A stretch of 64,000 bases of DNA from Sipunculus nudus (lineage: Eukaryota > Annelida > Sipuncula > Golfingiida > Sipunculidae), in contig CM049319.1 of NCBI GenBank assembly GCA_026874595.1, forward strand, positions 2,942,601-3,006,600, in the 5' to 3' direction. Under the pieces are notes generated by a model. It saw nothing but the letters and a program-made list of their open reading frames with translations. It was not told the origin of the DNA and did no database searches. Positions 34,701 through 49,200 of this stretch are shown piece after piece. Made by a program: the position numbers and the translations under genes. How positions within the stretch are numbered: position 1 is the first letter of the stretch; each line of letters opens with the position of its first letter.

Positions 34701-37252
34701 AACATAATTGAGGCTATATATGATTATACTTTATTATTTAAAAAAGCGAAACTCTTTTTGCATGTCAGAGTTCACATGCCAGAGTTTACGACCCACACAC
34801 CTGTAGGGAAAGGGAATGGACCTAACGCACAGGAACATATATGTAGAATCAAGTCAGGTTAATTTCTTTTTATGCTAAGTTTAATCGAAATATTTAAAAC
34901 TGGAATTATAACTGGAAATATCGATTTTTTAATATTTTATATTTTATTTGATGTGTAAATAACCAGCTGTTGGTACTGATTACTGAATCACAAAAAGCGA
35001 CTGGCTTGACATTCCCTGGGAAACAAAAGAATACATGTTGACACACAAATGAACATGTGTACATGCATGTCAGAATAATTTTTCAGCTGATGATACACTG
35101 TGACAGGCGGGTAGAAGAATTTACCATGACAGGATGATGACTGACAGTATAGCAAACACAATTACGATTATGTACCTATTGTATGCATATGATCTTTGGC
35201 TCAGCGGAATCGCAATTATCAAATCTTAACAATTTTTTCCCAAAAGCTCTAACTTAATATGCAACAATGTCCTGGGGAAATCTCCTTTAAAATGTTAAAC
35301 TATGTCTATCGTGAACTATAGAAAAATCTCCTTTGAAAAGTTAAACAATGTCATGGTGAACTATATTGAAACCTCCGTTGAAATGTTGATCGAGGTCATG
35401 GTGAACTTGATTGAAATCTTTGAAATGTTAAGTTAGATCATGGTGAACTATATTGAAATCTCCTTTGAATGTCAAATTAGTTCATCCTTAACTATATTGA
35501 AATCTCCTTTGAAATGTTGAACTAGGTTTTTGTGAACTTTATTGAAATTTCCTTCGAAATGTTAAATTAGGTCATGGTTAACTATTTTGAAATCTCTTTT
35601 GATATGTTGAATTTGGTCATGGTGAACTATATTGAAATATCCTTTGATATGTTAAACTAGATTATGGTGAACTATAATGAAATCTCCTTTGAAATGTAAT
35701 ATTAAGTCATGGTTATCTATATTCTGCGAATTAAGGGAAAACATGACTTTGACCACCGTTAGTTTTCTTAGTGTTCAGGGTTCATTGACATTAATAAAAA
35801 TGACAATATAGCCCATAGGCCAGTGGAGGTAAAACTCCCCCCCCCCCCCCCATCCTCCCGGAGGAGATTTTTTAAGACCCTAATTTTCTTATACCTAGAG
35901 ATCCCTAGTTTTTTTAAAATGAATGTTTTGCACTTGAAACAAAGCATATTTTTCGAAAAATGGCCCTTTTATCAAACCGCGTCAAAGTGCGAAGTCTTCG
36001 ACTTACGGAGATCGGCTAAGGGGGTATCGACTGTAAACTCCTTAATATTAACCCCTTTATGCCTTAAAATGATCGATATGACTGTGTTTGTATTTGGATG
36101 TGTTACTTGCTTATTAAATGCAGTTATATCCAATTCACAAAATAATATTGAAATGTTGGTAGTTGAAACAATGTCGGTATTTCGAGAAATGGCAATTTTA
36201 TTATATCGTGTCAAAGTGTCGGGTTCGCGGCTGAGGGAAATGAGTAACGGGGTATGGTCACAGAATCGACTGTAACTTGCTTAATACCAGTCCTTTAGTT
36301 TTGAAAGAACCACCATTTAACTCCTCTCTTATTGCTCAATAATGCAGATGTAAATGTGCATGTATATGGATGAATAACATGCATATTAAGGGTAGTAATG
36401 TCCAATTCAAAGAATAATTTTGTTTTTTTTTTTGCACGTTTAAAACCAAACGTTTAGACACAATAAATTGTTTGATTTTACTTTATTATTTGAGTTATTT
36501 TTTGTTTCTTATGGTTCATAGGTTATGTAAAGTAATGGTCTGTTTATAAAACCTAGTCAAAGTGGAAGGGCTTAAGGAAGGAGGAAACGGGGTATGATCA
36601 CTAAAATCTAAAATCAACTATAACTTCCGAATAAATAGGTCTAGGAACCATGGAATAAGTACCAATTTATATTTTTTATTGCTGAATAAGACAGATATAA
36701 ATTGGTGTAGAAACTGCAGTGACAACTAGGGGCAATTATTTTCAGGATTCACAGCCTGGAAAGTTGGATATGAGAGTGATGTCCCTTCGTGGGTGTGTGT
36801 TTTTTTTTTGTCATTAAGAACATGAGCAATTTCGACATAATTGCGGTATCAATTAACTTAAGAAACCTACAAGAAATGAAAATCCTTGTCCTAAAATTTC
36901 AAAGAGTAGGCCAATGCCCCCTTAATAATAGATTTATTATACATTTTATGAATTGTCCTTTAAACAGAAATCATCAAACATAGTCGGGGCTCCTTATACT
37001 TGATCCATGGGATTTGTAGTTGTAGGGGATTTGTAGTTGGTCACAAATCAAAACACCTCCTGACCAACTACAAATCCCCTGGATCAACTATAAGGAGCCC
37101 CGATAAGACCACTCAGTGTTCCTTACGAGTGAGGGTCCGTAGGGGCCCTTACGTAACAGAGCTGTCGACCACAAGTAAGTGTGTTTAAGTCCTGAAATAT
37201 ATGTATTACAGCTCCTAGTATTAGTTGAGCACTTTAAAACCCCATGGTTTTG

Positions 37253-37298
<46 letters not shown>

Positions 37299-40200
37299 GG
37301 TACTTATTCCATGATCCTACGAAAATCATTAAGGAACTTTCTTTCAGCAAAGAGCATGACAATTTGACACGGTTTGATAAACAGGCCGTTGCTCCAAAAT
37401 ATCACATTGTTTCAACTACCAACATTACTTTTCATAACTAAGGGATCATAGAAAAAAAGAACTGAGATTGTGAAGTAAAATTAAACAATTTATTGTATCC
37501 AAACGTGTCCAAAAATTTGCATAAAATTAAAAAAAAAATCTAAATTATTTTCAATATTGGATATAATTTCTCTTAATGAGCATGTAATTCATCCAAATAC
37601 ATGCATATTTATATCTAACTTATTTAAAAATAAGAGAGGAGTAAAACGGTGCTTATTTCGTTACCAAAGGACTAGTATTAAGGAAGTAACAGTCGATTCT
37701 GTGACCATATCCTGTTCCCTCAGCCGCGAACCTTGCATTTTAACGCGGTATCATAAAAGGGCCATTTCTCTAAAAATCGACATTGTTTCAACTACCAACA
37801 TTAATTTTGATTATTTAGGGACATATGAAAACGATAAAAAAAACAATAGATCATATGGATTTTCTTCGCAATCTGAGCTTATGTTATTGTTTTAAGGTCC
37901 CTAAATTAGAAAATTAACGTCAAAATTTATGGTAAAAAAATACGCACACTTCCAAAAAAATCCAAAATAATTTTGTGAATTGGATAAAACTGCATTTAAT
38001 AAGCAAGTAACACATCCAAATACAAACACAGTTACATCTGTCATGTTCAGGTATAAAAGATAAGTAAAATGGTGTTTATTTTACTATCATTGGGTTAATA
38101 TTAAGGAAGTTAAATTCAATACCCCCTTAACCGATTTCAATCAGTAACAATCTTGGCATTTTGACGCGGTTTGATAAAAAGTCAGCCTTGTTTCAAGTTC
38201 AAACATTCATTATGTCAAACTAGGGACCTCTAGATATACAAAAATTAGTGTCTAGAAAATCTTCCCCTCGAGCGGGGGGGGGGGGGGGGGTGGGGATGTA
38301 TACCCCTAATGGTGTAAAGACTAATGTGATTTGTTGGTTCATTAAAGTCTGGTGTCTGATTTTCATATTTGAGACTAACACCAATATTGCACAGTTTAGG
38401 CATAATCGACCCAACAAGATTTTTTTTCAGATATTTCAACTAAAGTTGTTATTTTGCACCGATATTTGTTTCTGTTATCTTTCTCGAATATCGCGAATTT
38501 GAAACCCTCGCGAACAAAAGATAACCACAGTATTAAGCCTAGTGTAAGTGGTCCATCGCCAGGGTCTCATGTGGAAGATTAATTTTTTTTCAGAAAGACT
38601 CACCTGGAGAGAAGCAGAAGGGAAGTGTAGGAACGAGAGCAAGGACCTCTACAGTAACCTTGACAACCATGGGGTCAAGGACGTTGGTTTGACCGGAGAT
38701 TCGTGGACGGTCTGGACCGGAGCAAGGCGGGAGGACTTTAACACTCCGCGCTGGATCAATGGATCAGACGTTGGTAAGCTTGAGCTTTGTTTCGGGGGGG
38801 GGGGGGGGGGTTAAATCGTTTTGAGCAATATGTATTTGCTTTTATGTCCATGTTTTCCTTAACTTACGGACATTGACTTGACCGCAATGGAAAGGCGCCC
38901 GTAGAAGTGAGGTTGTAGATCTTGGGAAATATATATCCATATATATATATATATATATTTTATATATGCATATGTATGTACGTATCTCGAATTTAAAATT
39001 AGCATAACTGTAAAGTATTGTGTTCCAGACCTGACCATGCTATCTTACTACACCAAAGGTGACGAAACACCCATATGTGGCTATCTCCACACACGGGATA
39101 ATACCCTGGAGCTGCAAAGCTGTGATGTACAGCATATAGGATACCTATGTCAGATACCTGGTGAGCACACTACAATGATGGTAAAGATAAATCAGAAACA
39201 CTAAAATAAGGGTCGATATACACCAGATACCTGATGAGTACACTATAATGATGGTCCATATACATCAGATACCTGGTGAGAACACTATAAGGATGATCAA
39301 TATACATCAGATACCTGTTGAGTACACTACAATGATGGTCAATATACATCAGATGCCTGGTGGGAACATAATAACGATGGTCAATATACATCAGATACCT
39401 GGTGAGTACACTATAATGATGGTCAATATACATCAGATACCTGGTGAAAACACTATAATGATGATCAATATACATCAGATACCTGGTGAGTACACTACAA
39501 TGATTGTCAATATAAATCAGATACCTGGTAAGAACACTATAATGATGATCAATATAGATCAGATACATGCTGAGTACACTACTATGCTGGTCAATATACA
39601 TCAGATACCTGGTGAGTACACTATAATGATGATCAATATATATCAGAAACCTGGTGTAAACACTATAATGATGATCAATATACATCAAAAACCAGGTGAG
39701 TACCCTATAATGATGATCAATAAACATCAGATACCTGGTGTGTACACTGCAATGATGGTCAATATACATCAGATACCTGGTGAGTACACTACAATGGTGG
39801 TCAATATACATCAGAAACCTGGTAAGAACACTATAACGATGGTCAATATACATCAGATACCTGGTGAGTACACTACAATGATGGTCAATAGACATCAGAT
39901 ACCTGGTAATAACACTATAATGATGATCATTATACATCAGATACCTGGTAAGAACACTATAATGATGATCAATATACATCAGAAACCTGGTAAGAACACT
40001 ATAATGATGGTCAATTTACATCAGATACCTGGTGAGAACACTATAATGATGATCAATATACATCAGATACCTGGCGAGAACACTATAATAATTATCAATA
40101 TACATCAGATACCTGGTGTGTACACTACAATGATGGTCACTATACATCAGAAACCTGGTAAGAACACTATAACGATGGTCAATTTACATCAGATACCTAG

Positions 40201-43200
40201 TGTGTACACTACAATGATGATCAATATACGTCAGATACCTGGTGAGAACACTATAACGATGGTCAATATACATGAGATACCTAGTGTGTACATTACAATG
40301 ATGATCAATATACGTCAGATACCTGGTCAGAACACTATAACGATGATCAATGTACATCAGATACCTGGTGAGTACACTACAATGAAGGTCAATATACATC
40401 AGAAACCTGGTAAGAACACTATAACGATGGTCAATATACATCATATACCTAGTGTGTACACTATAATGATGATCAATATACATCAGAAACCTGGTAAGTA
40501 CACTATAATGATGGTCAATATACATCAGATACCTGGTGAGAACACTATAATGATGATCATTATACATCAGATACCTGGTGTGTACACCACAATGATGATC
40601 AATATACATCAGAAACCTGGTAAAAACACTATAACGATGGTCAATATACATGAGATACCTAGTGTGTACACTACAATGATGATCAATATACATCAGATAC
40701 CTGGTGAGAACACTATAATGTGGTTGATCAATATACATCAGATACCTGGTGAGAACACTATAATGATGATCAATAGACATCAGATACCTGGTGAGAATAC
40801 TATAACGATGGTCAATATACATCAGATACCTGGTGTGTACACTACAATGATGATCAAAATACATCAAATATCAGGTGAGAACACTATAATGATCATCAAT
40901 ATACATCAGTTACATGGTGAGTAAACTACAATGATGGTCAATAGACATCAGATACCTGGTGAGAACACTATAACGATGGTCTATATACATCAGATACCTG
41001 GTGAGTACAGTACAATGATAGTCAATATACATCAGATACCTGGTAAGAACACTATAATGATGATCAATATGCATCAGATACCTGGTGAGTACACTACAAT
41101 GATGGTCAATAGACATCAGATACCTGGTAAGAACACTATAATGATGATCAATATACATCAGATACCTATTGTGTACTCTACAATGATGGTCAATATACAT
41201 CAGATACCAGGTGAGAACATTATAATGATGCTCAATATACATCAGATACCTGGTGAGTACACTACAATGATGGTCAATAGATATCAGATACCTGGTTCAA
41301 TCGGGAACACTAAAACGATGGTCAATATACATGAGATACCTAGTGTGTACACTACAATGATGATCAATATACATCAGATACCTGGTGAGAACACTATAAT
41401 GTGGTTGATCAATATACATCAGATACCTGGTGAGAACACTATAATGATGATCAATAGACATCAGATACCTGGTGAGAATACTATAACGATGGTCAATATA
41501 CATCAGATACCTGGTGTGTACACTACAATGATGATCAAAATACATCAAATACCAGGTGAGAACACTATAATGATCATCAATATACATCAGTTACATGGTG
41601 AGTAAACTATAATGATGGTCAATAGACATCAGATACCTGGTGAGAACACTATAACGATGGTCTATATACATCAGATACCTGGTGAGTACAGTACAATGAT
41701 AGTCAATATACATCAGATACCTGGTAAGAACGCTATAATGATGATCAATATGCATCAGATACCTGGTGAGTACACTACAATGATGGTCAATAGACATCAG
41801 ATACCTGGTAAGAACACTATAATGATGATCAATATACATCAGATACCTATTGTGTACTCTACAATGATGGTCAATATACATCAGATACCAGGTGAGAACA
41901 TTATAATGATGCTCAATATACATCAGATACCTGGTGAGTACACTACAATGATGGTCAATAGATATCAGATACCTGGTTCAATCGGGAACACTAAAACGAT
42001 GGTTAATATACATCAGATTCCTGGTGAAAACACTATAATGATGATCAATATACATCAGAAACCTGGTAAGAACACTATAATGATGGTCAATATACATCAG
42101 ATACCTGGTGATAACACTATAATGATGATCAATATACATCAGGTACCTGGTGAGAACACTATAATGATGATCAATATACATCAGATACCTGGTGTGTACA
42201 CTACAATGATGCTCAATATACATCAGAAACCTGGTAAGAACACTATAACGATGGTCAATATACATCAGATACCTAGTCAGAACACTACAATGATAATCAA
42301 TATACATCAGAAACCTGGTAAGAACACTATAACGATGGTCAATTTACATCAGATACCTTATGTGTACACAAGAATGATGGTCAATATACATCAGATACCT
42401 GAGGTGTACACTACAATGATGATCATTGGACATCAGATACCTGGTGAGAATACTATAACGATGGTCAATATACATCAGATATCTGGTGTGTACACTACAA
42501 TGCTGATCAAAATACATCAAATACCAGGTGAGATCACTAAAATGATGATCAATATACATCAGATACATGGTGAGTAAACTACAATGTTGGTCAATAGCCA
42601 TCAGATACCTGGTGAGAACATTATAACGATGGTCTATGTACATCAGATACCTAGTGAGTACACAACAATGATAGTCAATATACATCAGATACCTGGTAAG
42701 AACACTATAATGGTGATAAATATACATCAGATACCTGGTTAGTACACTACAATGATGGTCAATAGACATCAGAGACCTGGTAAGAACACTATAATGATGA
42801 TCAATATACATCAGATACCTAGTGTGTACTCTACAATGATGGTCAATATACATCAGATACCAGGTGAGAACACTATAATGATGCTCAATATACATCAGAT
42901 ACCTGGTGAAAACACTATAATGGTGGTCAATATACATCATATACCTGGTGTAAACACTTTAATGATGATCAATATACATCAGATACCTGGTGAGAACACG
43001 ATAATGATGATCAATATACATCAGATACCTGGAGAGAATACTATAATAATTATCAATATACATCAGATACCTGGTGTGTACACTACAATGATGGTCACTA
43101 TACATCAGAAACCTGGTAAGAACACTATAACGATGTTCAATTTACATCAGATACCTAGTGTGTACACTACAATGATGATCAATATACGTCAGATACCTGG

Positions 43201-46200
43201 TGAGAACACTATAACGATGGTCAATATACATGAGATACCTAGTGTGTACATTACAATGATGATCAATATACGTCAGATACCTGGTCAGAACACTATAACG
43301 ATGATCAATGTACATCAGATACCTGGTGAGTACACTACAATGAAGGTCAATATACATCAGAAACCTGGTAAGAACACTATAACGATGGTCAATATACATC
43401 ATATACCTAGTGTGTACACTATAATGATGATCAATATACATCAGAAACCTGGTAAGTACACTATAATGATGGTCAATATACATCAGATACCTGGTGAGAA
43501 CACTATAATGATGATCATTATACATCAGATACCTGGTGTGTACACCACAATGATGATCAATATGCATCAGAAACCTGGTAAAAACACTATAACGATGGTC
43601 AATATACATGAGATACCTAGTGTGTACACTACAATGATGATCAATATACATCAGTTATCTGGTGAGAACACTATAATGTGGTTGATCAATATGCATCAGA
43701 TACCTGGTGAGAACACTATAATGATGATCAATAGACATCAGATACCTGGTGAGAACACTATAACGATGGTCAATATACATCAGATACCTGGTGTGTACAC
43801 TACAATGATGATCAAAATACATCAAATACCAGGTGAGAACACTATAATGATCATCAATATACATCAGTAACATGGTGAGTAAACTACAATGATGGTCAAT
43901 AGACATCAGATACCTGGTGAGAACACTATAACGATGGTCTATATACATCAGATACCTGGTGAGTACACTACAATGATAGTCAATATACATCAGATACCTG
44001 GTAAGAACACTATAATGATGATCAATATGCATCAGATACCTGGTGAGTACACTACAATGATGGTCAATAGACATCAGATACCTGGTAAGAACACTATAAT
44101 GATGATCAATATACATCAGATTCCTATTGTGTACTCTACAATGATGGTCATTTATACATCAGATACCAGATGAGAACATTATAATGATGCTCAATATACA
44201 TCAGATCCCTTTTGAGTACACTACAATGATGATCAATAGACATCAGATACCTGGTTCAATCGGGAACACTATAACGATGGTTAATATACATCAGATTCCT
44301 GGTGAAAACACCATAATGATGATCAATATACATCAGATACCTGGTGAGTACACTACAATGATAGTCAATATACATCAAAAACCTGGTAAGAACACTATAA
44401 TGATGATCAATATACATCAGATACCTGGTGAGTACACTATAATGATTGTCAATATACACCAGACACCAGGTTAGAACACTATGATGATGATCAATATACA
44501 TCAGATACCTAGTCACAACACTATAATGATGATCAATAGACATCAGATACCTTGTGAGTACACTACAATGATAGTCAATATACATCAGATACCTGGTGAG
44601 AACACTATAATGATGATCAATATAGATCAGACACATGGTGAGTAAACTATAATGATGGTCAATATACATCAGATACCTGGTGAGTACACTTTAATGATGG
44701 TCAATATACATCAGATACCTGGTGAGAACTCTATAATGATGATCAATATAACTCAAATACCTGGTGAGTACACTACAATGATGGTCAATATACATCAGAT
44801 ACCTGGTGTGAACACTATAATGATGATCAATATACATCAGAAACCTGGTAAGAACACTATAATGATGGTCAATGTACATCAGATACCTGGTGAGAACACT
44901 ATAACGATGGTCAATATACCTCAGATACCTGGTGTGTACACTACAATGATCATCAAAATACATCAAATACCAGGTGAGTACACTAAAATGATGGTCAATA
45001 TACATCAGATACCTGGTGTGAACACTACAATGATTATCAATATACATCAGAAACCTGGTGAGAACACTATAATGATGATCAAAAGACATCAGATACCTCG
45101 TGAGAATACTATAACGATGGTCAATATACATCAGATACCTGGTGTGGACACTACAATGATGATCAAAATACATCAAATACCAGGTGAGTACACTATAATG
45201 ATGATCAATATACATCAGATACCTGGTGAGTAAACTACAATGATGGTCGATAGACATCAGATACCTGGTAAGAACACTATAATGATGATCAATATACATC
45301 AGATACCTAGTGTGTACTCTACAATGATGGTCAATATACATCAGATACCAGGGGAGAACACTATAATGATGGTCAATAGACATCAGATACCAGGTGAGAA
45401 CACTATAACTATGGTCAATATACATCAGATACCTGGTGAATACACTACAATGATAGTCAATATACATCAGATACCTTGTAAGAACACTATAATGATGATC
45501 AATATAGATCAGACACATGGTGAGTACACTATAATGATGGTCAATATACATTAGATACCTGGTGAGTACACTATAATGATGGTCAATAGACATCAGATAC
45601 CTCGTAAGAACACTATAATGATGATCAATATACATCAGATATCTGGTGTGTACACTACAATGCTGATCAAAATACATCAAATACCAGGTGAGATCACTAA
45701 AATGATGATCAATATACATCAGATACATGGTGAGTAAACTACAATGATGATCAATATACATCAGATACCTGGTGAGAACATTATAACGATGGTCAATAGA
45801 CATCAGATACCTGGTGTGAACACTATAACGATGTCTATATACATCAGATACCTGGTGAGTACAGTACAATGATAGTCAATATACATCAGATACCTGGTAA
45901 GAACACTATAATGATGATCAATATACATTTGATACCTGGTGAGTACACTACAATGATGGTCAATAGACATCAGATACCTGGTAAGAACACTATAATGATG
46001 ATCAATATAGATCAGACACATGGTGAGTACACTATAATGATGGTCAATATACATCAGATACCTGGTGAGTACACTATAATGATGGTCAATATACATCAGA
46101 TACCTGCTGAGAACTCTATAATGATGATCAATATAACTCAAATACCTGGTGAGTACACTACAATGATGGTCAATATACATCAGATACCTGGTGAGAACAT

Positions 46201-49200
46201 TATAATGATGATCAAAATACATCAAATACCAGGTGAGTACACTAAAATGATGGTCAATATACATCAGATACCTGGTGTGAACACTAAAATGATGATCAAT
46301 ATACATCAGAAACCAGGTGAGAACACTAAAATGATGATCAACAGACATCATATACTTCGTGAGAATACTATAACGATGGTCAATATACATCAGATACCCC
46401 ATGTGTACTCTACAATGTTGGTCAATATACATCAGATACCAGGTGAGAACACTATAATGATGCTCAATATACATCAGATACCTGGTGAAAACACTATAAT
46501 GATGATCAATATACATCATATACCTGTTGAGAACACTTTAATGATGATCAATATACATCAGATACCTAGTGTGTACTCTACAATGATGGTCAATATACAT
46601 CAGATACCAGGTGAGAACACTATAATGATGCTCAATATACATCAGAAACCTGGTGAGAACACTATAATGATGATCAAAAGACATCAGATACCTCGTGAGA
46701 ATACTATAACGATGGTCAATATACATCAGATACCTGGTGTGGACACTACAATGATGATCAAAATACATCAAATACCAGGTGAGTACACTATAATGATGAT
46801 CAATATACATCAGATACCTGGTGAGTAAACTACAATGATGGTCGATAGACATCAGATACCTGGTAAGAACACTATAATGATGATCAATATACATCAGATA
46901 CCTAGTGTGTACTCTACAATGATGGTCAATATACATCAGATACCAGGGGAGAACACTATAATGATGGTCAATAGACATCAGATACCAGGTGAGAACACTA
47001 TAACTATGGTCAATATACATCAGATACCTGGTAAATACACTACAATGATAGTCAATATACATCAGATACCTTGTTAGAACACTATAATGATGATCAATAT
47101 ACATCAGATATCTGGTGTGTACACTACAATGCTGATCAAAATACATCTAATACCAGGTGAGATCACTAAAATGATGATCAATATACATCAGATACATGGT
47201 GAGTAAACTGCAATGATGATCAATATACATCAGATACCTGGTGAGAACATTATAACGATGTTCAATAGACATCAGATACCTGGTGTGAACACTATAACGA
47301 TGGTCTATATACATCAGATACATGGTGAGTAAACTACAATGATGATCAATATACATCAGATACCTGGTGAGAACATTATAACGATGGTCAATAGACATCA
47401 GATACCTGGTGTGAACACTATAACGATGGTCTATATACATCAGATACCTGGTGAGTACAGTACAATGATAGTCAATATACATCAGATACCTGGTAAGAAC
47501 ACTATAATTATGATCAATATACATTTGATACCTGGTGAGTACACTACAATGATGGTCAATAGACATCAGATACCTGGTAAGAACACTATAATGATAATCA
47601 ATATACAACAGATACCTAGTGTGTACTCTACATTGATGGTCATTATACATCAGATACCTAGTCACAACACTATAATGATGATCAATAGACATCAGATACC
47701 TGGTGAGTACACTACAATGATAGTCAATATACATCAGATACCTTGTAAGAACACTATAATGATGATCAATATAGATCAGACACATGGTGAGTACACTATA
47801 ATGATGGTCAATATACATCAGATACCTGGTGAGTACACTATAATGATGGTCAATATACATCAGATACCTGCTGAGAACTCTATAATGATGATCAATATAA
47901 CTCAAATACCTGGTGAGTACACTACAATGATGGTCAATATACATCAGATACCTGGTGAGAACATTATAACGATGTTCAATAGACATCAGATACCTGGTGT
48001 GAACACTATAACGATGGTCTATATACATCAGATACATGGTGAGTAAACTACAATGATGATCAATATACATCAGATACCTGGTGAGAACATTATAACGATG
48101 GTCAATAGACATCAGATACCTGGTGTGAACACTATAACGATGGTCTATATACATCAGATACCTGGTGAGTACAGTACAATGATAGTCAATATACATCAGA
48201 TACCTGGTAAGAACACTATAATTATGATCAATATACATTTGATACCTGGTGAGTACACTACAATGATGGTCAATAGACATCAGATACCTGGTAAGAACAC
48301 TATAATGATAATCAATATACAACAGATACCTAGTGTGTACTCTACATTGATGGTCATTATACATCAGATACCTAGTCACAACACTATAATGATGATCAAT
48401 AGACATCAGATACCTGGTGAGTACACTACAATGATAGTCAATATACATCAGATACCTTGTAAGAACACTATAATGATGATCAATATAGATCAGACACATG
48501 GTGAGTACACTATAATGATGGTCAATATACATCAGATACCTGGTGAGTACACTATAATGATGGTCAATATACATCAGATACCTGCTGAGAACTCTATAAT
48601 GATGATCAATATAACTCAAATACCTGGTGAGTACACTACAATGATGGTCAATATACATCAGATACCTGGTGAGAACACTATAATGATGATCAATATACAT
48701 AAGAACCCTGGTGAGAACACTATAATGATGGTCAATATACATCAGATACCTGGTGAGAACACTATAACGATGGTCAATATACCTCAGATACCTGGTGTGT
48801 ACACTACAGTGATGATCAAAATACATCAAATACCAGGTGAGTACACTAAAATGATGGTCAATATACATCAGATACCTGGTGTGAACACTAAAATGATGAT
48901 CAATATACATCAGAAACCAGGTGAGAACACTAAAATGATGATCAACAGACATCATATACTTCGTGAGAATACTATAACGATGGTCAATATACATCAGATA
49001 CCCCATGTGTACTCTACAATGATGGTCAATATACATCAGATACCAGGTGAGAACACTATAATGATGCTCAATATACATCAGATACCTGGTGAAAACACTA
49101 TAATGATGATCAATATACATCATATACCTGGTGAGAACACTTTAATGATGATCAATATACATCAGATACCTAGTGTGTACTCTACAATGATGGTCAATAT

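Noticed and set aside
35823-37895. Possible genes of 150 and 112 codons sharing DIVSTTN-like peptides
   Set aside because: The shared peptides come from inverted DNA repeats read on opposite strands. No domain, start context or splice support.
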